From: Collimonas antrihumi
GTDB lineage: Bacteria; Pseudomonadota; Gammaproteobacteria; Burkholderiales; Burkholderiaceae_D
DNA: 47,792 nt
Assembly: GCF_018304965.1 (NCBI RefSeq)
Contig: NZ_JAGQED010000031.1
Span: 1-47,792, forward strand
Direction: 5' to 3'
Both the position numbers and the translations under genes were made by a program. Positions 17,934-27,618 of this stretch are shown here, piece after piece; the stretch's first letter is position 1, and the number at the start of each line of letters is the position of its first letter. The notes beneath the pieces were generated by a model that saw nothing but the letters and a program-made list of their open reading frames with translations, was not told the DNA's origin and did not search any database.

Positions 17934-18847
17934 GGCTTGCCTCCCGGCTGCGTGACCTGGAAGCCGCCAGCCAGGTGCGGTGCGAACACGTTCTCACCGA
18001 CTCTTACGTCCTGCGCTGCCTGTTTGGCAGTCATGGAGATTCCTTTGGCAGAGCTGCGCTCCAGCACCAGTTTGGCGGCTGGCGTAAAGCTGCCGCCGTT
18101 GGCGACGCACATGGTATCGCCGAGCAGTCTTTCGGGTTGGCACGAGATGCCCAGAATGTTCTTGGACGGCCCGGATGCAGCAGGCATGGCTGCCTCCATT
18201 TGCGTGATGACGCTGGCAGGAATGGCCGGATTGCGCTTGAGTTGCGCGATCACATCGGCCGGATTTTTTCCTTGCGACGGCCGGGCGTTGCGGTGAACAT
18301 CCATCGCACATTGGCCGCGTGCTGTTTTGGCGACCAGGTCGATCTGGCACATGCCGGCAGATGATTTCAGGGTGGCGGTAGTCCATAAGCCACGCGACCT
18401 GGAATGGGATTTGGCTGCCAGGGCCGGACCGTCGGCTACGCTGCAGTCTTCCGGATTCAATATATAAATCCAGGCGGCGCTATAGGTGATGGCAAAATTC
18501 CTGGTGGCGTAGAAATCTTCGCGGAAGCCATTCAGGTGCTCGGGCCATTCAGTCGGCAAGTTGACCGGCAGGTTTGCTTCGCGCTTGGTGGCGGCGCAAC
18601 TGGCGACATCGCGCTTAAGTTGCTCCAGGCGTACTGCATTATCTGGGTCGCCTTGTAGAGCGCCCTGCAAACGTGCATAGTGAACCAGCACTTCCTTGCC
18701 ACCTTTGCCGCTTTCGTGCGGCATGGGCGCGTTCAGTATTTCGCGTTCCAGTCCGGTCTCGGCATACACAGGAGCAGATAGCAATGCGGCCGTGGATGCC
18801 GTTACGGCGAAAAGATGGCGGGAGAGACGTGCGACAGCTGATTTCAT
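17930..18847 (-). CDS. Secreted protein of unknown function in the tad operon
   Basis: The protein has 305 residues with a clear signal peptide (HLFAVTASTAALLSAPVYAETG). The mature part contains five Cys (including VASCAATKRE, GMCQIDL, ISCQPERLLG and TMCVANGG), which suggests periplasmic disulfides, and a C-terminal segment ending FAPHLAGGFQVTQPGGKP. I do not recognise a domain. It is coupled at both ends by ATGA overlaps, between the TadG-like gene and the TadE-like gene, so a structural or regulatory role in the Tad machine is likely. It is probably restricted to this type of tad locus. Confidence 0.6.
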   Translation of the reverse strand: MKSAVARLSRHLFAVTASTAALLSAPVYAETGLEREILNAPMPHESGKGGKEVLVHYARLQGALQGDPDNAVRLEQLKRDVASCAATKREANLPVNLPTEWPEHLNGFREDFYATRNFAITYSAAWIYILNPEDCSVADGPALAAKSHSRSRGLWTTATLKSSAGMCQIDLVAKTARGQCAMDVHRNARPSQGKNPADVIAQLKRNPAIPASVITQMEAAMPAASGPSKNILGISCQPERLLGDTMCVANGGSFTPAAKLVLERSSAKGISMTAKQAAQDVRVGENVFAPHLAGGFQVTQPGGKP

Positions 18848-20286
18848 GGTGGTAGAACCGTTCCTTGGAGTGATTGGGCAACAGCCTTGATGTCATCCGG
18901 CACTTCAATCAGATGAACTTGCCAATAAGGGTTAAACAGGCTCGCCAGCTCGGTTTTGCCGTCGGCGCGAGGCACCGGCCGCGAAAAGAACACCTCTGAC
19001 GCGGAGACGCTGGCGTAGTATCCGCCGGCCGGTGTGCCCTGGTAATTGTTCAAATGTGCCGATGGCTTGACCGCCGAACGTGCATCGGAGGTAGCGGTCT
19101 GGTCGGACTGGCGCCGGAGCCGGATGGCGAATCGGACCTTGGGATCCTGCTTGCTCTTGTCTGCGTTGTCCGGGGTGTAGGCAAGCGCCTTGTCGGACAG
19201 CTCGAAGAAGCCGGGCAGGCCGGTGTAGTTCCAGTCGTTGCTGGAAGCCCTCGACGCCGCTTGAGAATTTTCCCTGCCGCTGGTGACTGTGCCGCCGCCT
19301 CCCGATGAATCGCCGTCGTTTGCGCTTTGCTTGCCGTAGCCGAGCGCTCCCTCATCAGTTCGGCATCTTTTGATCCACCGTCCTTTCGGGCGATACCTGT
19401 AAATCGACGCCGTATCCAGTGCCCGCCATTCGTCGTAGCCGATGAGTTCTGTGCCACCCGCACGATTGACATAGTCGAAGTGTGGAAGTGGATCCCAACA
19501 GGTTGGTATCAGTGCATTGCTGCGCCAATGACGAGATGGAACAAAACTGTCCAGGTTAGCTGACGCTTTCGTTACCTGGGCAAACCGCTCGCGCTGATCC
19601 CCACTGTAGCGCTGCATGATCGGCGAGCCGTCAAACGCAAAGAAGGTATCGAGCAATGGCACCACATCAACCTGGACCTCGCCGTCATTCAGGTAGTTGG
19701 CGTTCGCCACCTGCTGCATCACGTCTTTGCGGGCAACCGGCAAGGTCGCCAGCATGGTGACCTGGGATGCCTGCAATATCGCTTTGGCGGCGTCCGATGC
19801 GACCACCATCGCTTCAGCGGCGACCTGCACCGCTTCGCTGACAATTTCCACAGTGCCGATGACGTTGGCGTAATACAAACCGGAGCACACCGGGATATAC
19901 AAGGTCATGGCCTTGGCAACCGGCTCTGAATAATAGGTTTCGCAGCCCAGCTGGGCGGTGCTCTCAGCGTGGGTCTTGGTGTACTGGGCCCATGAGGAGA
20001 GGCTGACCATTTGTGCAATGGTCACCTCGTTGGCCACCATCGCCCGATTGGTATAGGCGATATAGTTCAGCGCGCGTGCGTGCATCACCCCGGCGCTGTA
20101 GGCAACAGCGTCGGAGGTATTGACGAGCTTGGTTTTCTCGCGGGAAAGCTGACCGGTGTTAAAAAGGAAGAAAAGCGCGGCCAAGCCAGCTACCAGGACA
20201 AAAATCCCGTAGATGAGCGCTTGGCCCTGCTGAAATCGCCTCCCCTTGAACGCTGGCCAGCTTCGGCGAAAGCTGGCGCGTGGCAT
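18844..20286 (-). CDS. tadG: TadG-like pilus assembly protein
   Basis: The protein has 480 residues. The N-terminus has the Tad/TadG helix (QGQALIYGIFVLVAGLAALFF LFNTGQLSREKTKLVNTSDAVAYSAG), the form seen in the Flp pilus-assembly TadE/G-like family, with the characteristic NxSDAAAYSA-type sequence just after the membrane segment. The large periplasmic part is rich in Ala, Ser and Thr, with a Gly/Ser-rich low-complexity stretch (DGDSSGGGGTVTSG). It lies 35 bp downstream of the Flp pilin stop. No von Willebrand A domain motif is evident, unlike classical TadG. Confidence 0.75.
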   Translation of the reverse strand: MPRASFRRSWPAFKGRRFQQGQALIYGIFVLVAGLAALFFLFNTGQLSREKTKLVNTSDAVAYSAGVMHARALNYIAYTNRAMVANEVTIAQMVSLSSWAQYTKTHAESTAQLGCETYYSEPVAKAMTLYIPVCSGLYYANVIGTVEIVSEAVQVAAEAMVVASDAAKAILQASQVTMLATLPVARKDVMQQVANANYLNDGEVQVDVVPLLDTFFAFDGSPIMQRYSGDQRERFAQVTKASANLDSFVPSRHWRSNALIPTCWDPLPHFDYVNRAGGTELIGYDEWRALDTASIYRYRPKGRWIKRCRTDEGALGYGKQSANDGDSSGGGGTVTSGRENSQAASRASSNDWNYTGLPGFFELSDKALAYTPDNADKSKQDPKVRFAIRLRRQSDQTATSDARSAVKPSAHLNNYQGTPAGGYYASVSASEVFFSRPVPRADGKTELASLFNPYWQVHLIEVPDDIKAVAQSLQGTVLPP

Positions 20287-20320
20287 GATGCTTGGTACGC
20301 TATGAAGTTCTGGCTAAGTC

Positions 20321-20581
20321 TTAGCGAGAATTATCGTTAGTGTATTTGTTCAAGCCCTTTTTCACGCCTTCGCCCGAGGCCGCGGTAGCCGCGGTTTGGG
20401 CCGCCGTAATTGCCGCACCGCCGGATTGGCCGGCAACTTCGTTGGCAATACCTGCGGTCTGGTTACGGATGGTTTGACCGAAGAATTGATAAACAGCAAT
20501 CGCGGCGACGGCGATCAGCGCAACGATGATGATGTACTCGGTCATGCCTTGACCGCGCTGTTTGTTTTTGAACATAGACAT
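20321..20581 (-). CDS. flp: Flp major pilin
   Basis: The protein has about 86 residues. It opens MSMFKNKQRGQGMTEYIIIV, with the Flp prepilin cleavage site (Gly followed by QGMTEY) and a hydrophobic helix. The tail is Ala/Gly/Thr-rich (GQSGGAAITAAQTAATAASG). This start follows GGGGAG; an in-frame ATG six codons earlier overlaps that site and is less likely. It is the first gene of the minus-strand tad operon, preceded by a 438-bp gap in which the promoter must lie. It would be cleaved by a TadV prepilin peptidase, which is not in the window. Confidence 0.88.
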   Translation of the reverse strand: MSMFKNKQRGQGMTEYIIIVALIAVAAIAVYQFFGQTIRNQTAGIANEVAGQSGGAAITAAQTAATAASGEGVKKGLNKYTNDNSR

Positions 20582-20655
20582 CTGTGAATTACTCCCCATT
20601 TTTTACAATAAAAACAATAAACGCGTAGACGCATATCGGCCAGACGCTACTTTCA

Positions 20656-20772
20656 GCACCTTATAGGTGCATTCATTGAAAAATTTCCTTAAAGAAATAT
20701 GTTGCCCATTTAAAAATGTTGCGTCAAGAAAATTGATTCTTTTTGTTAACATTAGTTGTTAATTGTTAACAT
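20656..20772 (-). promoter_or_regulatory. Candidate control region of the flp-tad operon
   Basis: Between flp and the divergent DUF3460 gene no protein gene is convincing. On the minus strand a TTGACG box (20722-20727) and a CAACAT box (20699-20704) lie 17 bp apart, a weak sigma-70 match about 118 bp before the flp start. A perfect hairpin GCACCT-TAT-AGGTGC spans 20656-20670 in the leader. Two GTTAAC sites at 20745-20750 and 20765-20770 flank TTAATTG-type sequence and could be an operator. The surrounding DNA is AT-rich. These are sequence observations; binding factors are unknown. Confidence 0.35.
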
Positions 20773-21019
20773 CATTTTTTTGACAGGCAGTGATCGTCGA
20801 AAGGGGTTGCTGCAGAAGCTGCAGCGCCTGCGCATCACCTGAATCAACAGCCGCTTCGACTTGTAGATCTGGCTGGAGCGGACAATGTCAGCAGGCCATG
20901 GGGCTGAGGCGATCGAATATCGGCGTGCGCTGCAAGACCTGTGATCTTGCCGTGTTAAAGACTCAAAGGAAACTCGCAGCGCCGTTGGCAGTCCAAAAAG
21001 TATTAGGCCTGGAGGCCAT

Positions 21020-21232
21020 ATGTTTACCAAACGGAAAGACTACCGAATCGGTCACGATGGTTATGTCTCGGAAATCACCCAGTTCCTGGACAAGTTTCTC
21101 GTAGAACATCCAGAAGTGGTCGACGAGCAAAGCCGGGGCTGGCACATATTCTGGGATCGTAACGTCGACCTGGGTGAATTGAAAAAGGCCGGCGAGGATA
21201 GCGTGCCCACCAAACCTTACTACTACAGCTGA
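21020..21232 (+). CDS. DUF3460 family protein
   Basis: The protein has 70 residues and matches the small betaproteobacterial DUF3460 family by pattern (YVSEITQFLDKFLVEHPEVVDEQSRGWHIFWDR... PTKPYYYS). It is probably cytoplasmic; no function is known. The start at 21020 has a strong GGAGG site just upstream. It is transcribed away from the tad operon. The 438 bp before it hold the flp control region and no other supported gene. Confidence 0.8.
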   Translation: MFTKRKDYRIGHDGYVSEITQFLDKFLVEHPEVVDEQSRGWHIFWDRNVDLGELKKAGEDSVPTKPYYYS

Positions 21233-21264
21233 CCGGACTAAGGGCAAATCAGCAAGAAACTCGT

Positions 21265-21320
21265 AACAAATCCGCTGTAACAATCTCGCGGCAACCATCC
21301 CGCCGCAACAATCCCGCTTT
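21265..21320 (+). repeat. Four degenerate 14-bp tandem repeats
   Basis: Four consecutive 14-mers follow the pattern AACAATCCCGC with variable last bases: 21265-21278, 21279-21292, 21293-21306 and 21307-21320. A weaker fifth unit precedes them. They lie in the gap between two plus-strand genes and encode nothing obvious. Confidence 0.7.
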
Positions 21321-21469
21321 AAGCTTATTTTAATTTGCGGCCGCTAAGATGGATTCTGCAGGCGCCCCAAATTGCTTCACAGTCGCGCCAAATTGCATTG
21401 TGCAATGTCGTATTTTTCGCCATTCCGCTGTTCTCCCATTGTGGGAGATACATTTTTGGAGGAGGCACC

Positions 21470-21892
21470 ATGAACAAGCGCACTCTTTTTGCCCTATCCG
21501 TACTGATGGCGGCAAACCTGGCATTTGCTGCCGATACTACGCAAAGTCGGCTGCAGCCAACCACCAGCGGTGTCGCCACCTATGTTTCCGGCGGTATCGG
21601 GCAGGACGAATCAACTGCCATACAGCAAGCAGCAAAGAACTACTCCCTGGAACTTGAGTTTGTCATCAAGGCTACTCCCAAGGATGAGTTTACTTCTGAC
21701 ATACAAGTGAAGATGAGCGACGCCAGCCACAAAACCGTCCTGGATACAGTATCAAAGGGGCCTTTCCTCCTGGCACAACTACCAGCCGGGCGTTATCACC
21801 TCGAGGCAATCAAGAACGGCCAAACCAAGGCCCACGATGTGACCATCAAGCCGGGATCGCATCAACGTATCATGTTTGAATGGTCCGAGTAG
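21470..21892 (+). CDS. Small secreted protein, carboxypeptidase-regulatory-like
   Basis: The protein has 140 residues. ATG at 21470 follows GGAGGAGGCACC and opens a signal peptide (MNKRTLFALSVLMAANLAFA). The mature part has a beta-sandwich look (LELEFVIKATPKDEF, IQVKMSDASHKTVLDTVSKG, LPAGRYHLEAIKNGQTKAHDV), as in carboxypeptidase-regulatory-like domains found in Burkholderiales secreted proteins. The role is unknown. A hairpin CTCCCA-TTG-TGGGAG (21433-21447) sits just before the ribosome binding site and may affect translation. Confidence 0.65.
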   Translation: MNKRTLFALSVLMAANLAFAADTTQSRLQPTTSGVATYVSGGIGQDESTAIQQAAKNYSLELEFVIKATPKDEFTSDIQVKMSDASHKTVLDTVSKGPFLLAQLPAGRYHLEAIKNGQTKAHDVTIKPGSHQRIMFEWSE

Positions 21893-22195
21893 CGGATCTG
21901 CAACATTTTTAGCAAGATTTGATAACTGTGATTCGAGCAAGCAGTGCCACGGAATAGTTGGCTCCTGAGTGGCAGGTAGAAAAAATGTATAGCCTTCATC
22001 AACATTTATTTCGTGACAAATACCCGTGCTGGCGTAGTATGTAAATGAAAGAAACACTTAAATTCTTCACCAGATAAATATGTCTCATTTGAAACATGTC
22101 TCTCGGAAAAGGAGTTAAAAAATAATATTTTCATTTGCTGGCTTGAAAACTGCTTACTCGATCATTACCTTCTGTCTTAATTACCGGGAGCGCAT

Positions 22196-22453
22196 ATGAA
22201 CCTGATTTATAACAGTGACCAATACAGCGTCGTCGAATTTGGTGCCGATGAACAACGCGAAGCTTTACGTTTCGGCGGCTATGAAATCGTCGATAAATCA
22301 TTCAAGCGTGAGATTTTCATTGCTGGTGCTTTGGCTGAATTTTTCCGTAAAGGGGTCGAGGATTTGATTGCGACCGAGCCGAGCATCGAAGATATCGATG
22401 CCTTTTTAGGCAATTATGACTCGATGATGAGTCAGCCGGTAACGTTACAGTAA
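22196..22453 (+). CDS. DUF3567 family protein
   Basis: The protein has 85 residues and matches the conserved betaproteobacterial DUF3567 family (MNLIYNSDQYSVVEFGADE, LRFGGYEIVDKSFKREIFIAG, PSIEDIDAFLGNYDSMMSQP). It is soluble and of unknown function. GGGAG precedes the ATG. The 303-bp gap before it is AT-rich and holds no gene I can support; a 7-bp direct repeat ATGTCTC occurs twice there, 16 bp apart. Confidence 0.82.
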   Translation: MNLIYNSDQYSVVEFGADEQREALRFGGYEIVDKSFKREIFIAGALAEFFRKGVEDLIATEPSIEDIDAFLGNYDSMMSQPVTLQ

Positions 22454-22585
22454 CCTCGTTTCCGATCCACCTCGTTTCAGTCAACCTGCTGTTGCCGACA
22501 CCGTCGACAGCCATCAGGAAGACTGGGACGGCTTAAGCATTGTTGCCGTAGCTTCGCTTGCGGCGTATTTCCCGCGCCTTCCCCC

Positions 22586-23323
22586 ATGTACGCCAATTCC
22601 AGCCCGATTCACAGTGCCCAAAGCGGCGTTCATGACCAGCTTGCAGCGACCGTCGCCAAACATGCGGCGCACACCTTCCAAAAACCGGTCAGCGCTTACA
22701 ACCAGCGCGCTTTTGACGACAGCATTGCCGCCTGGCGCGCCGCCGGCAGCTTGCCTTTGATCTTGGATGCAGGTTGCGGCGTCGGCTTGTCGACCATGCA
22801 TCTGGCGGCACAATATCCTGATCATTTCGTGATTGGAGTCGATCAGTCTGCGGACCGGGTCGGCCGCAATACCTTGTGGCCGGGCGCGGCGCCGCTGCCG
22901 GACAATTTCCTGCGGATTCGTGCCGATCTGGTGGATTATTGGCGGCTACTGCTGGCTGCCGGGATTTTCCCGGCCCGGCACTATTTGCTGTATCCGAATC
23001 CGTGGCCGAAGATTGGCCAGCTGAGCCGCCGCTGGCATGGCCATCCGGTGTTTCCGGATATTGCCGCCCTCGGGGGAATTCTGGAGTGCCGTAGTAACTG
23101 GCAGATCTATGTAGAGGAATGCGCCAGCGCCTTGGGCCAGCTCAGCGGCAAAGAGGTTGGCTGCGAAGTGTATCAGCCGACGCTGCCAATCACGCCGTTT
23201 GAGAGCAAATACCTGGCTTCCGGCCATCAGTTGTGGCGGTGCCAGGTCAGCCTCGGCGAGCCACGAGTCTTGCAAGATCCCCGCGAGCCAGGCCGACCTG
23301 CGGGAACGTTCCAGACAACTTAG
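22586..23323 (+). CDS. trmB: TrmB-like tRNA (guanine-N7)-methyltransferase
   Basis: The protein has 245 residues. It has a SAM-binding Rossmann fold ([32 protein letters not shown]) and the TrmB hallmark YPNPWPK near residue 135, followed by a W/H-rich segment ([12 protein letters not shown]) and [13 protein letters not shown] at the end, similar to the family's T-F-E-...-G-x-x-I motif. Canonical TrmB methylates G46 of tRNA. The sequence is divergent (the usual DPWPK is NPWPK), so it may be a paralogue with another target. No clear ribosome binding site precedes the ATG. Its stop overlaps the convergent kup stop by 4 bp. Confidence 0.65.
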   Translation: MYANSSPIHSAQSGVHDQLAATVAKHAAHTFQKPVSAYNQRAFDDSIAAWRAAGSLPLILDAGCGVGLSTMHLAAQYPDHFVIGVDQSADRVGRNTLWPGAAPLPDNFLRIRADLVDYWRLLLAAGIFPARHYLLYPNPWPKIGQLSRRWHGHPVFPDIAALGGILECRSNWQIYVEECASALGQLSGKEVGCEVYQPTLPITPFESKYLASGHQLWRCQVSLGEPRVLQDPREPGRPAGTFQTT

Positions 23324-25221
23324 ATTTCGACCTTGGTACCCAGCTCAACCACCCGATTGACCGGGATATGGAAAAAGTCAGAAGGTTTAGCCGCGTTCTG
23401 ATACATCCAGGCGAAGAGCTTTTCACGCCACAGTCGCATGCCCGGGATCTTGCTCGGTATCACGGTATCGCGCGCCAGGAAGAAAGACGTATCCATCACA
23501 TCGAATTCAAGGCCGAACTGGTTGGTGGCCAAAGCCATCACGGACTGCACGTCGGGCGCTTCCTTGAAACCGAACGCTGCGCGCAGGATATACACATCGT
23601 TGCCCAGTTCCTTCAAGGTCAAACGCTTGCTGTCTTCGACGAACGGCACGTCCCAGATACTGATTTTCAGGAAGAACACCCGCTTGTGCAAAATGCGGTT
23701 GTGCTTCAGGTTATGCAGCAACGCTACCGGCACGGTCGCCACATTGCCGGTCATGAATACCGCGGTGCCTTCGACCCGATGCGGCGGATGCGCCAGCAAG
23801 CCTTCGACGAAAGGCTCCAGCGGAATGCCTTCGTCCTTGCTGCGTTCACGCAGCAGCATGCGGCCCGAGTACCAGGTCATCAACAGGAAGAATGCAAAGC
23901 CGCCGAGCAGCAGCGGGAACCAGCCGCCGTCGATAATTTTCAGCAGATTGGCGGTGAAGAAGGCGAAATCGACAATGAAGAAGGCGCTGATGACCAGCGC
24001 CACCAGGAAGGGATTCCACTTCCACACGGTACGCATGACCACCGCCGCCAGCACGGTCGTGATCAGCATGGTGGTGGTGACGGCGACGCCGTAGGCGGCG
24101 GCCAGGTTGTCGGATTTCTTGAAGGCCAGCACTACTGCCACCACCAGTATCAGCAGCATCCAGTTAATTACCGGCACATAAATCTGGCCACGTTCATCTT
24201 CGGACGTATGCAGGATCCGCATGCGCGGCACGAAGCCGAGCAAGATGGCCTGGCTGGTCAACGAGAACGCGCCCGAGATCACGGCTTGCGATGCGATCAC
24301 GGTGGCGGCGGTCGCCAGGATCACCATCGGCAGCAGCAAGGCGTCCGGCACCATCAGGTAAAACGGATTCTGGATCGCACTCGGATTCATCAGCAAATTC
24401 GCGCCTTGGCCGAAGTAATTCAACATCAGGCAAGGCATGACGGTAAACAACCAGGCAAAACGGATAGGCCGGATGCCGAAATGCCCCATGTCGGCATAGA
24501 GTGCCTCGGCGCCGGTCAGCACCAGCACTACCGAGCCCAGCACGACGAAAGCCTGTAGAGCATGCTGTTGCATGAAAGCGAAAGCATAATAAGGATTAAT
24601 CGCTACCAGGATTTCCGGTGCTTTGATGACGTTGTAGACACCTAGCACGCCCAGCGACAAGAACCAGACGAACATCACCGGGCCGAATAATTTCCCCACC
24701 ACCGTGGTGCCGTGTTTCTGGATCAGGAACAAGGCAATCAGGATCACAAGCGATAACGGCAACACATATCGCGACAGTCCCGGCGTGGCGATTTCCAATC
24801 CTTCCACCGCCGACAACACCGAAATTGCCGGGGTAATCACGACGTCGCCATAAAACATGCAAGCCCCGAATACGCCCAGCATCATCAGCAGCTTGGCGCG
24901 GCTTGAGCCGGTTTTTGCGGTACGCAGCGACAAAGCCATCAAGGCCAGTACCCCGCCTTCGCCGTTATTATCGGCGCGCATCACAAACAATACGTATTTC
25001 AGCGAGACCACGATCGTGATCGCCCAGAACAGCATCGAGATAATTCCCAACACTGCTGCCGGCGTAAACGGGATGCCGTGCTCCGCGCTAAAACACTCTT
25101 TCAGCGCATACAGCGGACTGGTGCCGATATCGCCGAACACGATGCCCAACGCAGCCAGCGTAATGATGTGTAGACGGGATGACTTGAATCCGGGGCTGTT
25201 GCTGGTTTGCGTATTACTCAT
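23320..25221 (-). CDS. kup: Low-affinity potassium uptake protein Kup
   Basis: The protein has 633 residues, normal for the family. The start [11 protein letters not shown] at 25221 follows AGAGAGAG. About 12 transmembrane helices follow. Family motifs include [17 protein letters not shown] near residue 30, [44 protein letters not shown] and NYFGQGA. The C-terminal 140 residues are cytoplasmic. Kup imports K+ with protons. It is monocistronic and convergent with the TrmB-like gene. Confidence 0.95.
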   Translation of the reverse strand: MSNTQTSNSPGFKSSRLHIITLAALGIVFGDIGTSPLYALKECFSAEHGIPFTPAAVLGIISMLFWAITIVVSLKYVLFVMRADNNGEGGVLALMALSLRTAKTGSSRAKLLMMLGVFGACMFYGDVVITPAISVLSAVEGLEIATPGLSRYVLPLSLVILIALFLIQKHGTTVVGKLFGPVMFVWFLSLGVLGVYNVIKAPEILVAINPYYAFAFMQQHALQAFVVLGSVVLVLTGAEALYADMGHFGIRPIRFAWLFTVMPCLMLNYFGQGANLLMNPSAIQNPFYLMVPDALLLPMVILATAATVIASQAVISGAFSLTSQAILLGFVPRMRILHTSEDERGQIYVPVINWMLLILVVAVVLAFKKSDNLAAAYGVAVTTTMLITTVLAAVVMRTVWKWNPFLVALVISAFFIVDFAFFTANLLKIIDGGWFPLLLGGFAFFLLMTWYSGRMLLRERSKDEGIPLEPFVEGLLAHPPHRVEGTAVFMTGNVATVPVALLHNLKHNRILHKRVFFLKISIWDVPFVEDSKRLTLKELGNDVYILRAAFGFKEAPDVQSVMALATNQFGLEFDVMDTSFFLARDTVIPSKIPGMRLWREKLFAWMYQNAAKPSDFFHIPVNRVVELGTKVEI

Positions 25222-25507
25222 GTTCTCTCTCTTATTGGTAAGGGCAAGTCTGGCATGCATGGCCCGCTTACTTCAATTTGATAACTGCCTGAATCTTTTG
25301 CCGCATTGCACAAGGAGGCGGATTTTACTATTGAACCCTTGGCCGGAACTAATTTGGAATGTTATTGCCGTTGCTAAAATACATCGCTGCACGCCTCGAT
25401 TTGTGCCTATTCGTGGACATACGCAGGTTCCAGCCCTGGTTCAGCGCTGATTCAGTTTAAGCCTTCAGGACAGCACTGGACGATGACAAAAGATTATCAC
25501 ACCTATC

Positions 25508-26431
25508 CTACTCAGTACCTTCAGTGTCTCTCGGCGTCTTTAATTCCAGCGCCCGTTCATACAGGGCATTTTTCTTTTGCCCGGTAATTTGCGCCGCCAA
25601 TGCTGAAGCTTGCTTAATCGACAACTCAGCCAACAGTATCTGCAACACCCGCTCTCCTTCAGCGCTGTCGTCGAGCGCTACCGGCGCGGCTTCGATCAGC
25701 AACACGAACTCGCCCTTTTGCCGATTGCCGTCGGCCGCCAGCCAGCCCGGCGCCTCGCCCAAGGGGCAACGGTGTACGCTCTCGAACAATTTGGTCAACT
25801 CGCGCGCCAGCACGATTTGACGGCTTGGCCCGAAGGCTTGCAGCAAGGCATCAACGGTTTCTACGATCCGATGCGGCGCCTCATACAACACTAACGTCGC
25901 AGTTGCGCCAACCAGGCCGGCCAATACGATCTCGCGCTGCCTTGCCTTGCTCGGCAAGAATCCGACGAACTGAAACCGATCGTTCACCAGGCCGCTGACC
26001 GACAACGCGGTAACCGCCGCCGACGGCCCGGGCAACGGCAATGCGCGCAAACCGGCGCGCAGCACGGCGTCGACAATCCGTGCCCCGGGATCCGACACTG
26101 CCGGCGTGCCGGCATCGGACACCAGCGCGATGCGCTCGCCAGCCTGCAAGCGCGCAACGATCTTGTCTGCCACTTCCCGTTCGTTATGCTCGTGCGCCGC
26201 CACCAGGGACTTGGATAAACCATAGCGATTCAGCAAATGGGCAGTATTCCGGGTGTCCTCGCATGCCACCGCGTCGACCATGGACAATACATGCAAGGCC
26301 CGCAGGCTGATATCGCAGACATTTCCGATCGGTGTGGCCAACACATATAATGTGGACGCGGGATACGCTTGCTGCGCCACCTCATCCAGAATCGCTGGGT
26401 TGATGAGGCTGCTGGCAGATTGATGAGTCAT
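25508..26431 (-). CDS. rsmI: 16S rRNA 2'-O-methyltransferase RsmI
   Basis: The protein has 307 residues of the tetrapyrrole-methylase fold (YVLATPIGNVCDISLRALHVL, CEDTRNTAHLLNRYGL, LVSDAGTPAVSDPG, LPGPSAAVTALSVSGL, FVGFLPSKARQR, LYEAPHRIVETVDAL). RsmI methylates C1402 of 16S rRNA. It is divergent to lpoA; the two start codons are only 12 bp apart, so the rsmI promoter must lie inside lpoA or its mRNA may be leaderless. No purine-rich site precedes its ATG. Confidence 0.94.
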   Translation of the reverse strand: MTHQSASSLINPAILDEVAQQAYPASTLYVLATPIGNVCDISLRALHVLSMVDAVACEDTRNTAHLLNRYGLSKSLVAAHEHNEREVADKIVARLQAGERIALVSDAGTPAVSDPGARIVDAVLRAGLRALPLPGPSAAVTALSVSGLVNDRFQFVGFLPSKARQREIVLAGLVGATATLVLYEAPHRIVETVDALLQAFGPSRQIVLARELTKLFESVHRCPLGEAPGWLAADGNRQKGEFVLLIEAAPVALDDSAEGERVLQILLAELSIKQASALAAQITGQKKNALYERALELKTPRDTEGTE

Positions 26432-26443
26432 GGGGAGTTATGA

Positions 26444-27604
26444 ATGTTATATAAATGGGCCAAACGGGCCAGGTTGGCACTTCTGGCAAGTATCCTCTTG
26501 AACGGATTGTGCCCGCCTGCGCTGGCAAACACAACCTCGGCCGGATCGGCCAGCCTGGATGGCGGCGCCGACAGCATTCCTCTCGCCAGCATCGCCTTGT
26601 TGCTGCCCCTGCGCTCAGGCCCGCTGGGCGCGGCTGCCGACGCCGTGCGCGGCGGCTTTTTAAACGCTTACGAACGCGACAAGAGCGGCCTGGCCGTTAC
26701 CGTGATCGAAGCTGCCGATACCCCTGGCGATATGCTGGCAGCCTATCTCACTGCCAGCAAGAAGTACGATATCCTGGTCGGCCCGCTGTCGCGCACCGGT
26801 CTTACCGCCATCATCCAGAACGGCAAGGTGGAGAAACCGACGATTGCCCTGACCCAACCGGATTTTGCGGCCAGCAAGGAAATGGCCCTGCCGGCGCAGT
26901 TGCTGCCCATCGGCTTGTCGATCGAGGCCGAAGCGCGGCAAGTCGGCAGCTGGGTCGGCGCGGATTACGCGCCTGGCACGGTATTTGTCCTCAGCACCAA
27001 CGCAGCCTGGCAAAAGCGCGTCGCGAATGCCTTCATACAGCAAGTCCAAGGCAGCGGGCTGCACACCAATTCGATGACGTTGAGCCTGGAAGACGGCACC
27101 CTCAACGCCGGTGCATTGACACAATTGCAGCAACGCATACAAACTGAAAAGCCGCGTTTGCTGTTTGCCGCGCTAAACGCCGACCAGGCCAAGCAGGTCC
27201 GCAGCGCGATTGGCGAGGAAACGCCGATCTTCGGCATCTCCCAAATGAATCCGCTGATCTCGAACGACAATAATCCGGAACATCAAATCCCTGAGCTGAA
27301 CGGCGTGCGGCTGCTGGATATTCCCTGGCAGGTAGAGCCCGACCACCCGGCCGTCATGGCGTATCCGCACCAGCTGGTGGCCGCCGACCAGCGCCCCAAC
27401 GCCGACCTGGAGCGCCTGTATGCGCTGGGCATCGATGCTTTCCGCATCGCTCACGAAATCGCCGCGCGCAATACGGTATTCCAGATCGACGGTGTGACCG
27501 GCCAGCTGAATATCAGTTTTGGCGTAGGCACGCCGAGATTTGAACGCATAGAACCGACCGCGGCCTACCAAAATGGCATAGTCATGCCTCTCGGCGCTCC
27601 CTGA
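26444..27604 (+). CDS. lpoA: Penicillin-binding protein activator, LpoA-like
   Basis: The protein has 386 residues. GGGGAG precedes the ATG. It has an N-terminal export signal (LALLASILLNGLCPPALA) and a periplasmic-binding-protein-like fold (IALLLPLRSGPLGAAADAVRGGFLNAYERD, ILVGPLSRTGLTAII, PTIALTQPD, ARLLFAALNADQAKQVR-type strands, LDIPWQVEPDHPAV). This matches the C-terminal domain of LpoA (YraM); the N-terminal TPR domain of the E. coli protein is missing. LpoA stimulates PBP1a in peptidoglycan synthesis. It heads the yraN-diaA-dolP series. Confidence 0.8.
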   Translation: MLYKWAKRARLALLASILLNGLCPPALANTTSAGSASLDGGADSIPLASIALLLPLRSGPLGAAADAVRGGFLNAYERDKSGLAVTVIEAADTPGDMLAAYLTASKKYDILVGPLSRTGLTAIIQNGKVEKPTIALTQPDFAASKEMALPAQLLPIGLSIEAEARQVGSWVGADYAPGTVFVLSTNAAWQKRVANAFIQQVQGSGLHTNSMTLSLEDGTLNAGALTQLQQRIQTEKPRLLFAALNADQAKQVRSAIGEETPIFGISQMNPLISNDNNPEHQIPELNGVRLLDIPWQVEPDHPAVMAYPHQLVAADQRPNADLERLYALGIDAFRIAHEIAARNTVFQIDGVTGQLNISFGVGTPRFERIEPTAAYQNGIVMPLGAP

Positions 27605-27618
27605 TTCCGCCGGGCGCC

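Noticed and set aside
20790-21104. A plus-strand frame of 104 codons upstream of and overlapping the DUF3460 gene
   Set aside because: It has no recognisable domain and conflicts with the DUF3460 gene, which has a strong ribosome site.
21265-21320. Tandem repeats considered as a CRISPR array
   Set aside because: Units are directly adjacent with no spacers and are only 14 bp long; no cas genes are present.
23233-24558. A 441-codon plus-strand open frame opposite kup
   Set aside because: It is antisense to a well-supported transporter gene; its His/Gln-rich sequence is what reverse-complement membrane codons give.
25222-25507. A possible K+-related or c-di-AMP riboswitch before kup
   Set aside because: I found no conserved riboswitch core in this 286-bp gap; only AT-rich sequence.
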